Source of the DNA: Scytalidium lignicola
Taxonomy: Eukaryota; Ascomycota; Leotiomycetes
Assembly (NCBI GenBank): GCA_002812745.2
Contig: NCSJ02000081.1
Span: 82,939-146,938, forward strand
Length of the DNA stretch: 64,000 nucleotides
Reading direction: 5' to 3'
Shown here: one piece after another, positions 35,376 to 47,039 of the stretch
How positions within the stretch are numbered: position 1 is the stretch's first letter
Layout: every line of letters starts with the position of its first letter
Program-made: the position numbers and the translations under genes
The notes under the pieces: model-generated
Seen by the model: only the letters and a program-made list of their open reading frames with translations
What the model was told of the DNA's origin: nothing
The model's database searches: none

Positions 35376-36750
35376 TTACCGAGGGGGAATATTGGTCCAC
35401 TCTCGCACTGTTCCAAAATCCATAACTTTGTTTGGCCCACCACTTCTGCTCTGTACATCATCCCAATTTCTATTTTCAGCCGTTTCCGGCCTCCATCTGA
35501 ATGCTCTTTTCAGTCGTGCCTCTAACTTATCCTCCAAAACATCGGCCACGAACCCTCCTACACTAGTGATATGCATGAAGCCATGACCACTGTCTCCTAC
35601 CGCGAGTATGAGACTCTTGAAGTTGGGATGTCGATCGATGAGAAAATTGCGATCAGGGGTATCTGCGCACCAGCAGATTCGTGCAAAACTAAACGGGCGG
35701 TCTTTAAGTTGCGGCATTGTATCTCTTAAAAACTCTCTCACGCGCGTCTCTGCTTCTAATGGAATTTGATATTTTGCAAACGGAACGGAAGTCTTGCCTC
35801 CGGTAGCAGGATCTATGGTCCAGTTGCAGTATCCAGGGTGCTCATCGCAGATTTTAAGCTCGCCATTTTCTGCATCGGGTTCCATGAAGAATCCACTCTC
35901 GATGTTGAACAGTACAGGTAAATCTTTGTAAAGCTTGCATTCTTCCGGGCTCATCTTTATATGAGCCAGAGTCCAAGCTGTCGGTCGTAATTGATCTTTG
36001 AGATCAAGCAGCTTTGGTGCCGCTGCGCCAGTAGCGAGGATGGTGGTATCTGCGAGATGCCTCGCCCCGTCAGCCGTCTCGACTCCTACAACATCCCCAT
36101 GTTCCTCCAGCAGCTTCACTACTGTTCCTTGACTTCCAGTGATAAACTCTACCCCCAACCTCTGCGCCTCTTTAAACGCTGCAACGAGGGCTCCCCTGGC
36201 AAATACCCAACCGGCACCTTCTTTCTTGAAGCCCCCTTTCCACCCCGGAAACTCTCCCGTTAAAACACCCTTCGGCATCGTGGCGTGGAACTTTTCTGGG
36301 GTGTCGAGCCACTCAAAATCTGCCTTTTGGTCTAACATCTCGCGCCTTACCAGCTGATTGAGCCCATCCGGCGTGTGCGCACAAATAATGTAACCAGTAT
36401 CGTGGTAAAAAGGCTTGAAGATTGGATCGGTAGCCCAACCTTGGGAAGCGAGTTCGAGAAGTGTCTGAGATACGCCATCCTCTGTTTCATTGGGGTCAAA
36501 GGAACCTGTTTACAGAAGTTATTCTAGATTGTGAAAGTGTTACTTTGAGGGAGGGCATGCCTTGCTCGACTATCTTGTTTACGTCGTTCCCCGCAGATAT
36601 TGGGGAGGGGAATTCATAGGCATCCAAGACCTTTACTTTTTTATATCCACGTCGAGCGAGATGCAAGGCTGTTGAGCATCCCCAAGTTCCAGCTCCGACA
36701 ATCAAGATTGTGGAATTGTGATCTCCTGGTGCGGTTTGTTCACGAACCAT
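35376..36750 (-). CDS. Fructosyl-amino-acid oxidase (amadoriase), FAD-dependent
   Basis: Exons 36561-36750 and 35376-36505 give 439 aa, the usual amadoriase length. The FAD-binding motif GAGTWG (residues 19-24) is followed by TALHLARRGY, ISAGNDVNKI, FKPFYHDTGYI, EFPGWKGGFKKEGAGW, LRPTAWTLAHI, KICDEHPGYCNW and FARICWCADTPDRNFLIDRH. The last holds the Cys region to which FAD is covalently attached in this family, then GDSGHGF and GGPNKVMDF. The enzyme oxidises Amadori products (fructosyl amino acids) to glucosone, an amino acid and H2O2. The ATG at 36750 is used because the frame upstream begins with GTG. The intron has no usable GT donor; a GC-AG intron (36506-36560, AAG before GCATGC) restores the frame. 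The usual C-terminal peroxisomal tripeptide is not seen; a tiny extra 3' exon is possible but not convincing. Confidence 0.88.
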
Positions 36751-37354
36751 TGTGAAAGGGATGAGATTTTCGACTAGAATCACTTTGTTAGATGTTGCAG
36801 GGTAGTTCTAGTTGTGCTTCCAAGATATTTGCATCCGTGATACCGACTTGACGTAATTGCTGTGTACTTGTATTATCTCCTGGGGACGCGGAATTTTCCC
36901 TACTACTGTCGCCAGGGGAGCAGGTGAACCCCGGCTGGAATCAAGAACTATCCTGTTTCTGGATTGGGGCTCGATAATTCGATGCGATCTAGACCCCTGA
37001 TTTGATGTCTCCGCCTGAGAAAGTTATTATCCGCCCACTTTTGCGCAGATCGACATAGTCGAGGGCAGGTCAACCCGAGCTAGAACCTGATACTCCCACC
37101 TATGATTGGAGACCATACATAAAGATGAGTAGGGTTAGTATGGAACCAAGGCTTATCTCGAGCAGACACGGCGATTGGTACCCTCCCATTTGCCTTGGCA
37201 TAACTTATTTTTATATAAAAATTGGCAGGTTAACCCCGATAAGCAGCTGGTTGACATAGTCTTCTATGCAATGATATAACTCTCCACTTCCTCCCGGGTG
37301 GTCGAAAATAAAAATCATCCGTATTATCAGACAATTTGTATTGAGTGATTCAAA
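36751..37354. promoter_or_regulatory. Shared promoter region of the amadoriase and MFS genes
   Basis: A 604-bp head-to-head spacer containing several CGG triplets that could be Zn2Cys6 half-sites. None forms a clear spaced inverted pair by eye. Confidence 0.4.
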
Positions 37355-39213
37355 ATGGCGGACCTAATTGAAAGTATACCTGGCACGGAATATCTCATTG
37401 ACGGTCCGTATATCATACGCTTGCGCTATGCTATAACCTAATACTAACTCCTGGTCATCCAGTGGCTCATAAGGCAGAAGTCCAGCACGCAGGTAATGCT
37501 GGGTCGTCGGATATTATCCTCATCCCACAGCCAACGGAATGTACTGGGGATCCACTGGTACTTCTATCTTTAGAGATACCGGCATAGAGCTGTGCTGATA
37601 ATCCAATAGCGATGGCCAAGATGGAAGAAGTATTATCAGCTCTTCCTTGTTGCCCTCTATGCATGCGCATTCTCTTACGGAGAGAATACTCTTGGGGCGG
37701 CCTGGACGACTGTCAGTGATGATACTGGCGTCAGCTTGACTAACATGAACGGCGGAAGCGCTCTCAACTACCTCCTCCTGGTACGTTACTCTTTGGATAT
37801 CAGGTCAATCTACTGACAATACCCTAATTTAGGGATTCGTGAACATCTTCTGGATTCCAACGGCCATGAAAATCGGACGGAGACCCGTTTTCCTCGTCAC
37901 TACAGTCCTGTGCCTGTGTGCTGGCGTTTGGCTAGGAAAGTTCCAGGGGACCGGACAGTGGTTTGCTGCCATGATTTTGAATGGCTTAGGAACCAGTGCA
38001 TACCAAGCTGTCATTCAGCTCAGTGTCTTTGACATGTTCTTTACTCATGAGAGAGGTCGGATGTTGAGTGTGTATCTCTTTGGGCAGCAGCTTGGTTCAA
38101 TGTGAGTCACCGGCTTAGGCCTGGATAAATGAGATGCGGCCCTAACACTTAACAGCCTCGGACTCATCACAGGTGGATCAATTGCAGATAACTTGAACTG
38201 GCGTTGGAGTCAGTACATCGTGGCTATCATTGATGGGGTAGTCCTTATTCTCCTGCTGGTCAGCTTTGAAGAGACGCTCTTCCCACGATTCCTGTTCTTC
38301 AGTTCCCCCCAATTCCAGCAGGATACGTCAGGTTCGGACGTTAACAATGACAAGAAATTGACGACAACGAACGTCTCTAGCGTTACCAGCTCATACGACT
38401 TCCCAAAAAGGACTTTTGTTGAACGACTTAAGCTGTGGACATTCTATCATGAGGATCGCACAACGTACTGGCAGTATTTCCGCCGTCCATTCTTTCTGCT
38501 GTCCTTCCCAAACGTAATCATTGTAAGTTGGTCGATTAAGTTAGTAGCCCATCATAGCTAATTAGCTGTAGGCTGGATTCATCTTCGCATTTGGCTGCAC
38601 CGCGGGTATCGTATCATTCAACACCATCTCCGAAATTCTCACTGACCCGCCGTACAATTGGTCCACCACAGCAACTGGCCTTGTTTTTCTTGCTGCTCTT
38701 GTAGGAAATTTCATTGGTTGGGCTACTGGGACACTATCTGACCAGATCATGATTCATCTCGCGCGACGAAACGGTGGCGTTAAAGAGCCTGAGATGCGTC
38801 TCTGGGCGCTGGGGTTTTGCATGATATATGCTCTCCTTGGATACTTTTTGTATGGATGGGGAGCTCAAGCCGGTGCGCACTGGATGACCATCGCTTTCGG
38901 CGTCGGTTCCATGATCGCACATCAAGTCAGCGCTTGCTCAATTGCTACTGCGTATGCCATGGAATCGTTCCCCGGCGTCTCTGGAGAGATGGTTGTAATC
39001 CTTGCAATGTGTAGTTCTTTGATCAACTTTGCTTTTTCCTATTCAGTACAGCCATTTATCAATGCTGCTGGTTATGGTTGGACATTCACTTTCTTTGGCC
39101 TTGCGGTGTTTGCTTCAATGGTTGCAGCGATTCCCATGATCATGTATGGTAAGAAGTGGAGGATTCATTGTGCACCAAAGTATTACCGTTTTGTCAACGA
39201 GAATAGAACTTAA
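37355..39213 (+). CDS. MFS transporter, HOL1/DHA1-like
   Basis: Exons 37355-37403, 37463-37557, 37610-37780, 37833-38101, 38156-38522 and 38572-39213 splice to 530 aa. A hydrophilic N-terminus ends in DPLRWPRWKKYYQLFL, the typical entry to TM1 in this fungal family. Then come IGRRPVFL (motif A position), FVNIFW, and HERGRMLSVYLFGQQLGS with GLITGGSIADNLNWRWSQ (motif C region). A central cytosolic loop (about residues 260-320, Ser/Thr-rich) separates the two halves. The second half has a typical TM7-TM12 set and ends KKWRIHCAPKYYRF. About 12 membrane segments in all. Substrates in this family range from drugs to amino acids and polyamines. The divergent amadoriase suggests uptake of an Amadori compound or related amine, which is inference. 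Confidence 0.9.
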
Positions 39214-39496
39214 AGGATGGTTGATATTACCTATATAATTAACCTAAAATAAAACTGCTGAAAATAATATAGTTTGTATAATATAAATCATTGAACTAAC
39301 TTATAAATATTATTACTACTGGAAATGGCTCCAATTTTTAGACATAATCAGTGTTGGGAAAAAAATTAAAGTAATTAATTACTAATTTAATTTAATTTAA
39401 TTAACAAATTTTAGCATTCAATTTAATTATTAAATTAATTACTTTTGCATAAAATAATGCATTTTCCATAAAATTATACAATTCTATAAATTTTAA

Positions 39497-39578
39497 TTCA
39501 GTTAAAATACTTGAAATGAAGTCACTTGCCATACAATTTCTAGTATAAAATGACTTTATTATAAGTATTTTAACTGAA
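39497..39578. repeat. Subterminal inverted repeat of the hAT remnant
   Basis: Two 28-nt arms (39497-39524 and 39551-39578) match as reverse complements at 24 positions, sharing TTCAGTTAAAATACTT and AAGTCA. Subterminal repeats are common transposase-binding sites in hAT elements. Confidence 0.6.
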
Positions 39579-39584
39579 CTAATA

Positions 39585-39680
39585 AACTAATAAATTAATA
39601 AACCAATAAATTAATAAACTAATAAATTAATAAACTAATAAATTAATAAACTAATAAATTAATAAACTAATAAATTAATA
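39585..39680. repeat. Six-copy 16-bp tandem repeat
   Basis: Six head-to-tail copies of AACTAATAAATTAATA; only the second differs, by one base (AACC). The array ends two bases before the hAT stop codon at 39682-39684. Confidence 0.9.
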
Positions 39681-39681
39681 A

Positions 39682-40080
39682 CTAAATAACAAATTCTGAT
39701 TTAATTTCTTGTAAGTTTTCTAAATTCTCTTCAATAATATCATCAATATATATTCCCCAACTTTTTAAACATATAATAATATTAAAAGTAGACTTATTAA
39801 GTCTATTTCTTAATTTAGTTATATTTAAAGCTCCTTGTGAAAAATAATGTTCACTAGAAGCTGAAGTTGCTGGAATTTGTAAATATTTTCGAGCTAATAT
39901 AGTTAAAACTGGATATTTTAACTTATTTGACTTCCAGTATATTAAAGGATTTGTCTAATAATAATTAGTATATAGTTATATATATTATTAATAAACTTAC
40001 TTGTTTATTTGACCTTCTTTCTTCTAAATATATATTTAATTCGTCAAATTCTCTGTATTTTCGTTTATATAAATATCATC
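39682..40080 (-). pseudogene. hAT transposase C-terminus (dimerisation domain)
   Basis: The last exon (39682-39954) encodes 90 residues of a hAT-type dimerisation domain: NPLIYWKSNKLKYPVLTILA, then IPATSASSEHYFSQGALN, then a KLRNRLNKSTF and KSWG end. A 46-nt intron with a GTAAGT donor (39955-40000) precedes it. The upstream exon reads REFDELNIYLEERRSNKQ and then loses frame toward 40060-40140. The conserved W and SSE-x-x-FS residues are intact, so this end has escaped most mutation, but the N-terminal catalytic part is absent. Confidence 0.75.
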
Positions 40081-40294
40081 AGAATCAGAATCATATAAAT
40101 CAGAATTATTTCTTAAAATTAGTAAAGTATTATAAAAATCCCCTTTTTCTCTAAAAATTAGTCAATATTAAATATAAATATTAAATATAANTATATATAT
40201 ATATATAAATACTTACAATTGATATTCAGAATAAAGTAAATTATATATATCACTAGCTTGTCTTGTTGTTAAACTAATATTTAATAATCCTTCT

Positions 40295-40488
40295 TGTCGG
40301 TTCACCTGTAACACGAAGTACGGTACGCAATTATACGTAATATACTCGTTGTGCTATTCCACGGTTGTTGTACGAATAGGGGTGGGAGGGCGAAGCTGTA
40401 GGAGCTTCGCTCGTTCCCACTACCTAATCAGGACTAGCTTACAGGGGCACGTGAATATCACGTGTACGTAACCACTATTCTACCAACA
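40295..40488 (-). repeat. 3' LTR of the Copia element
   Basis: 194 bp, little mutated. Contains a hairpin (GCGAAGCT with AGCTTCGC) and a CACGTG pair. Same length as the LTR at 46304-46497. Confidence 0.85.
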
Positions 40489-40572
40489 CTGGAGCTACTC
40501 TAAAAATGGCCGTACGTTGTAGCTCCTAAAACGCTCAAATCCGTAGAGTTTTCCCAATCGCATGCTAATTGC

Positions 40573-42891
40573 CTAATTGGGAATAGCTCCAAATCCCTCC
40601 GTAGGATCTTCCGTTCTGCCACCTACGCCGTCATGTTCTACCCATTCTACCACTTCCAATTGCACTTTATTCGTATCCAACAGCCGTTTNAGAGCGCTAG
40701 ATGGCTTTCCTTTGGTCATGGAATNGGCTGGATTTGTAGTTCCTTCAATCCATCGTACCTCAGNGATCTGGNGTNGTTCGTANGCCTGACGGAGGCACAT
40801 CANGTCAATCATGAGCCGCTTTTCCTGTGTGGTTCCCAACTTGACAAGGCAATCGTACAGTGACCTCGAATNTGTACATATAACCAGTGGGAGGTNGATT
40901 TCGAGGATTCCTTCGATAGTTGACTTGATCGCAGCCCCTATATCGAATCCATGAGCTATTCTGTACAGTTCTGAGGCCAAAACGCTGTGTGTAACCCTCT
41001 TGCACTTGACCGACGTCCAGTGTAGTGTATTTGCGTTTCCCTTCTGGTCTGCAAGTGNTATGATATAGCCAATTTGTGANGATAAGTCTTTGTTATTCNC
41101 AAATGAGGNGTCTGTAAAGACNAATAGTTGTANCGTCTCCTTATCAAGCTTGANGAATTGTATTCCCNTAGCANTATTCTGGATNTGCCATTATAAGCGT
41201 TTATTCAGCGATTTCANGTCTTCNTGGNTAGGATTGATGGCCTGGGCGGCTACTGATAGGTTGTATGACACTTCNGGTTGGCAAACTNAAGNTATATATG
41301 CTCCNNNAGNNNGTTGTGCGATATATTGCTCCTTGGTGGTAAGGTTCTGGCGTACAGTTCCNTNTGAGCTTGTTGTAGTAGCTGATTTCCCGGTTACAAG
41401 NTGTAGATTAGCATACTGGNNCTCTTGAGTAAGTGAAATTCNAGTATCGTTCAGTTGTATGATACCCTTATTGAACTTGATTCCCTTGTTAGTAGTNAAC
41501 GTTTNNTGTTCTTTTGCTAGAAAATTAGCCTTTTTCAGCTGTTTTTNCTCGAGTTCAGCAAATTANGNGTCTCNGACGAANAAGGTATCGTNGGTTTGAA
41601 GCCTTACAACACNNAAAGGTTCAGTGCTGTACAGCAAGCAAGGGTTGTATNTTGANNGTTTCATAGNAAGCGCCTTGACATGNTNAGAGTAGTANGTCTG
41701 GAACCAGTGGTTTCCAGCTTNANGGACTTNGTAAAGTGGCTTTACAACNTGTAGAATTGAGCCTTNGCNAAGACTNAGTTGCTNTGTAAGCTCTGGAGGT
41801 GGCTGTATGTAGAAATCCTGATTNAGCAAGGTAGTAGATTGCANGTACGCNTGTGAAATGTCCTGTAAGTACAAGCTTGTACTTTTGTGCTNTATAANAG
41901 TAATACAGAGAATAATACNCTGGTTAACANGTTGAATANTAGGNGATTAGGTCAAAANGAGCTTCTTCNTATTGTCCTTNTAAGCTTGTACTACAAGGTA
42001 TGACTTTTCGAAAGCTTTTTCAGTTCCTTTGTTTTTGATTTCGTCTATAAACCTAGNGTTGAATATNTGTATATCATTANGTANNTTTTAAGGGTCTACA
42101 NTCTTGAAAACGCCCTTTTCNAGTAATCNTGATATTTCAGCTTGACATAAGGCTGTAAATTNAGGTTCTNGTTCCTTGTCTTGCAAGAANGCAATGATTT
42201 NAAGGTATTTGCAAGGTCTTCNATGTCTNCGCTTTANNNGTNGCANTNGTNGTGGAGTNANAGNTATNGTTGACTTGTTAGGCTCCTCTTGGTGCTCTTC
42301 ATCNGCTGTAGTTCNTAGCTCTGGCTTTNGTAGCTNAATTCNATCNATTCCTTCNGTAGGTNTAAGGTATGGTTTCACAACCGTTGACNTGAATNGTATG
42401 TTCCTATNCAGTANTGNTAATANGCANGTTTCTCNGTCNATACTTACAAGCTTGTATAGCCCTTCCTAGCTTCTGTTNTGGCNTGTGTTTCCTGCTCTCC
42501 ACACGAGAACGTCTGAATTCAGCGGTAGGTCNTGAATAGTGCTTATATCANGGCTGTTNCGTATGTTGATCATGTCTTGTACTTGTCGTTTTGCCCTGAT
42601 TTTGCTGATTTCCTCCATAGCCTTCTTGATNACTGTAGCTCTTTNGCTTACAGTTGGGGTTANGGTGTTGAGTTCTGACATACGTNGGTAAGNACTGTAA
42701 ACCANTAGTNTNAGGACAAGTNNNTTANGTCTCACTGAATCGTTGACANCCTTGAANNNNATCTGTANAGNTATATCTTTGTNAANATCATGGATTTNAA
42801 CTNNAATTATCTGGTAAGCATGTTNTATAAGTGNATAATATNGTTTAACATNGNNAATTAAGTTATAAGCTTNNACTGNAANNACTTTCAA
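40573..42891 (-). pseudogene. Copia pol (integrase end, reverse transcriptase, RNase H), N-rich
   Basis: Reading the minus strand from high to low coordinates: 42466-42891 ends in VLVWRAGNT, like the Copia integrase C-terminus. 42088-42378 has QAEISxLxEKGVFKxVDP, the start of the RVT_2 domain. 41563-41874 has DFYIQPPPEL, GSILxVVKPLY and LQTxDT, covering the reverse transcriptase core. 40573-40980 has RWIEGTTNPA and SMTKGKPSS, the end of the Copia RNase H domain. Ns hide many residues and frames change between pieces, so no intact polyprotein is shown. Ns are concentrated here rather than at homopolymers, suggesting several collapsed copies. Confidence 0.8.
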
Positions 42892-45800
42892 GGTTATTCT
42901 TATGGTTNTAATACTTTACTAGAACTNCTTACTNANAAAGTTCNTTTTCANNNTCAGTTANAATCTAGTNTANAAGTCNTAAGTAAGTGTTGATNNAACA
43001 AGCTTATAAAGTGTNCTANGTNTACTTTNNACTGATATTCTAGAGTTATCTACTANCNTGNTAATNTGTTNNTTNANNNGACAATATANAGTANANGTTT
43101 GTTNTTNATNTAAAAGATGTTNATNATAATNNAGTANTTNAAGTTNACNTTNTCTTNTAAGTTGAATCTGAATTTTCCTGATGACTTACTATGGTGTTGG
43201 TAATNANCATAGAACTTGATAAGGTATTCTAATATGTCCTTGTTGATATTATAGCTTGCATAGTTTAATATACATTGTAATTTGGTTATTGACAGATAGT
43301 TAAAATGTTAGTATAAGTGTTGTAGTTTTATGTTGGTTAAGAAATAAAGGNTTTTCCTTTAGTAAATCAAAAATGAGGGTGTATAAAGATATGTCCTAAA
43401 GTAAAAAAGTTGTAGTTGAATTGTTATATGATTAGAATACTTCCTTATAGGATAATAAGTAAGTTTGTAAAGTTGTTGAAATACATGCTTAATTGGTTTA
43501 TATCTGTTAAGTATAGTAAAAAGGGTATGGTCAACTTAATTATATAGAATTTAATTTGTCTAATTGGTATATTTACTAGTATAAAACTTATTGAAGTTGT
43601 ATTTTTGATTCTAAATTATACTGTTATCATGCCTTTGGTTATAGTATTTAGTATTATAGTTTAGTCTATTTATTGTAAAGCTTTAAATTGACTGTAATCA
43701 GTTGTAGAGTACTTTGTAGCTCTTATATTGATCAAGATTTTATGAAATTGTCTTGAATTATATTTTGTTAAGCTCTTTACATTGTATACTTTTGTTATAG
43801 TTATTGTGAAGGTTTTTAGGTTAGGTTCTCAAGGGTAATTCTCAGTTATTAACACTTTGGTGGTTAATTAGTATAAGAAAGCATTATTAATTAGTTTTAT
43901 AATAATTAGTGTAATTAATTTTACTAGGAAACTTTTATATGAAGTAAAGAATATAGTTGTAGTAAAGAATATAGTTTCAAGCTGGTCAAGTTTTTCAAGG
44001 TTTGTTTTTACATTATTATAAGTAAATAAGATCTTGAAAGTAAGGTTTAATTTGTCTTCTTCAGAGTTACTTCCTTCACAATCAACAATGTATTGTTTAA
44101 ACTGTTTGTTGAAATGTTGTTTAGAATTACAAATACTAAAGTTAAATTTACTTATATTTTTAACTTTAAAATATGCTTTCTCTGTATCTTGCTCTTCTTA
44201 CAAGTATTTCTATAATTAACACCCTTCTCTTTTGCATATAAAGTATCTTCTTTATGTTTGAGAGTATAAAGTAATATATTTAAAGCCTTGTAGATTGAAT
44301 TATTAGCTTATACCATGATTAGTATAATAATAACAATTTATAAAGTAGGTTTTATTATTGTGTTCTTGCTCTTTTTCCTTTTTATACAATATAATGGACA
44401 AATAGAGTTTGTTGATAAGTTACTCTAAGTTTCTTAGTAAGTCTGAAATAGTATATCTATATGTTGAAGATCCTTGGCAAGTAGTAATCAACTTCTTGTA
44501 AAGAATATTAATTGTCTTATAAGTTGGTTAAAAGCTATATTGAAGCTCTTAGAGCTTGTTGATAAGCAATTGTACATTCTTAAGTGTTGTTTTCCTAGGG
44601 TTTACAATTATGATCAAGGTTAATGTTATACCTTCTTATTTAGTATGAATTTGATGATAGTATATAAGTCTTTTGTAAAAGTTGTATAAGTAAGTATATA
44701 CTTCTTTGAATATACATTTAACAAGGTTATTAATAATAAAATGACCTTTTGCTAACCTTGTTAACATAATAAGGAATACTTTAATATAAAATTCCTCTGG
44801 CAATTTTACTTATTTATAATAACTCTTGAAGATTATCAATTTGTATTCAAAGTTACTAATCACTCTATTGTACTTTTAGTCTTCTGTGTACATCTTGACA
44901 ATATCAGAGACTTGTTTTATATACACAGGTTAAGTTAAAGATGATGGTAATAAACTAGACTTATGATAAGAGTTATAGTCTTGTTATAACTTGTAGAACT
45001 GTTGGTAATCATTTTAAGAGGTTATAAAGGTCAGAAAAGTGCTTGATTCCTAACTTGTATACATTGAGTTAAGAACTTTGAAGTTGACTTAAGTATTTGT
45101 AAATAAAACATTTGTAAGGAGTTTGATAATTACAAAAGTAATAAGTCCTTTTTAGAAGTCTAGGAAAATATGTTAGAGGTCTTCCTTGCTTTATAAGTGT
45201 TGTTCCTCCTTTTGTATAACATTTACAAGTGTTTAGACGATTATGATGTTCTTGTTGTTATGCATTACCTGTATACTATTATAACAAAGGTAGTTATGTA
45301 ATTCTTATGCTTCTTTTTGAGGAATAAGCTTGAAGGTATTAATTATAAAGTCTTTGAAACCCTCTTAGAATAAGTCTTAAAGGTTTATATTACTTTGTCC
45401 ATTGACATAATATTTGTAGACTTTAGTGGTTAAGAATTCTTGTACATCTCTTGTAATAATACTGTTAAGCTCTATTTCCTATTCTTACTTCTTGATTAAT
45501 GTCCTCTAGTTTATTTTTACAGTGTTCTTTGTTGTTGTTATAATAGTTTCTAGCCTAGTTTCCATTATGTTTCTTGTTATTTCTTCTGTTTCTGTTATAT
45601 TTCTTGTTATTCTTAAGCTTTACGTTGTTGTTTACTAGTACTGGCATAAGGTGCTTGAGTAGTTAAAAAGCAAAGCTGGTTATACTTGAGTACAAAGAGT
45701 ATTTACCTGTAAGTAGTAAATTCCATAATCTCAAGGGCTTGGACAGATGTCTTCAAGGGTACAATGGCTTCTTGGTCTTCCTGATTGTCATAGTTCCATA

Positions 45801-46303
45801 AGCTTCTAAATTCTCCTGTATACCTGTAGAGGCTTGTAATTCCATAGTGAAAGTGAAAGTAAGGTGAAAGATTGTGGTTTTAGTAGTTTGACATGTTATT
45901 TCTAGTCTAAAATAAAAGATATAAAGAAAGTAGTAGTTTTTGAATAGAAATTGATGAAAATGAGAGGTAGAAGAGTGGTTTTTGAATAGAATTGGTCAAT
46001 TGGCTGATTATACAACTCTGTAAGTGGACTGCTTGACGTCTAACCGAATGTGTTGTTTTTGGCAAAAACAGGTTCAACAACAACAGTTATGAAAAGGGAC
46101 TGCTAAATGTCCTACTGATCAAGTTGTAATTGTTGAATGGTTGTTTTCTCCTTTGACTAGGGTAAATTGCAACTTTGTAAGGAGACTACTGAATGTCCTA
46201 CTGAACAAGTCGTAATCTCCTGAGATTTAGCTTTAAAAGGGGACTACTGAATGTCCTATCAATTAAACGATAATCTCCTGATCTGTATGTACAAACTGAT
46301 CAG
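42892..46303 (-). mobile_element. Copia 5' internal region (gag and protease part), RIP-destroyed
   Basis: AT-rich and free of usable frames. By position it must contain gag and the start of pol. No domain can be read. Confidence 0.5.
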
Positions 46304-46497
46304 TGTCAGTTCACCTGTAGTATAAAGTACAGTATGCAATTATACGTAATATACTTGTTATGCTATTCCATGGTTGTTATACAATTAGAGGTAAGAGGGC
46401 GAAGTTGTAAGAGCTTCACTTGTTCTCACTACCTAATCAGGACTAGCTTACAGTAGCACATGAATATTATGTGTATGTAACCACTATTTTACCAACA
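46304..46497 (-). repeat. 5' LTR of the Copia element
   Basis: Same 194-bp length as the 3' LTR. About two dozen differences, almost all with A or T here where the other LTR has G or C, which is the RIP signature. Confidence 0.85.
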
Positions 46498-47039
46498 GTT
46501 AGTCATCAAGAAAAGATAATATTTAATATAACTTACATTAAGAACTTTGAAATAATCTTAAGGATACTTTAAATACAAGGAAATAATCTAAGAATTGACT
46601 AATAAGAAGAAATTATAAAGTTTTTATAAGATTTACTATAAGAAGTATTAATAAAAGCAATAAAAGTCAAAGAATTAAAAGTTATTTGTATAATTAAATC
46701 TAGTCAACTTATGATCAAGGATATAAAAGTCAATTCAACTTTAGATTAGTCAAGTTAAGACAAAAGTCTTGAGTATATTCTTAAAGAATATAAAGAATAG
46801 ATAAAGCTATTTTAAGAAAGACTAAAAGACTTAGTATTATTAGAATATTAATTGTAAAATCATAAGATTAACCTTGAAAAAGGATTTTAACTACTATTTA
46901 AGCTAATATACCTAATTATAATAGTAAAGGACAAAGTAACAAAAGAATAACTAGACAGAATAGTTAAAAGAAGACTATACTAAAAGTTAAACTCTTCAAT
47001 AAGAGTATTATTATTATTTGTTAAGAAATTGGATAACTT

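Larger units (their letters stand above)
39349..40294 (-). mobile_element. hAT transposon remnant, truncated by a Copia insertion
   Basis: CAGTGTTGGGAAAA at 39349 is a typical hAT inverted-repeat end. Inside lie a subterminal inverted repeat, a tandem repeat and the C-terminal part of a hAT transposase on the minus strand. The other end is missing because sequence is replaced at 40295 by a Copia LTR. AT-rich throughout. Confidence 0.6.
40295..46497 (-). mobile_element. Ty1/Copia LTR retrotransposon
   Basis: A 6.2-kb unit bounded by two 194-bp direct repeats beginning TGTC and ending ACAACA-like (CCAACA), coding on the minus strand. The integrase/RT/RNase H order fits Copia. The 3' half of pol (40.5-42.9 kb) keeps near-normal composition with many Ns, while the 5' half and gag (43.2-46.3 kb) are AT-rich and unreadable. 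No target-site duplication is visible: the flanks are CTTCT and GTTAG. Confidence 0.85.

Noticed and set aside
44034..44219. 61-codon plus-strand frame in the Copia 5' region
   Set aside because: Opposite to the element's coding strand, Leu/Ser-rich and AT-driven, as expected by chance in RIP-mutated DNA.
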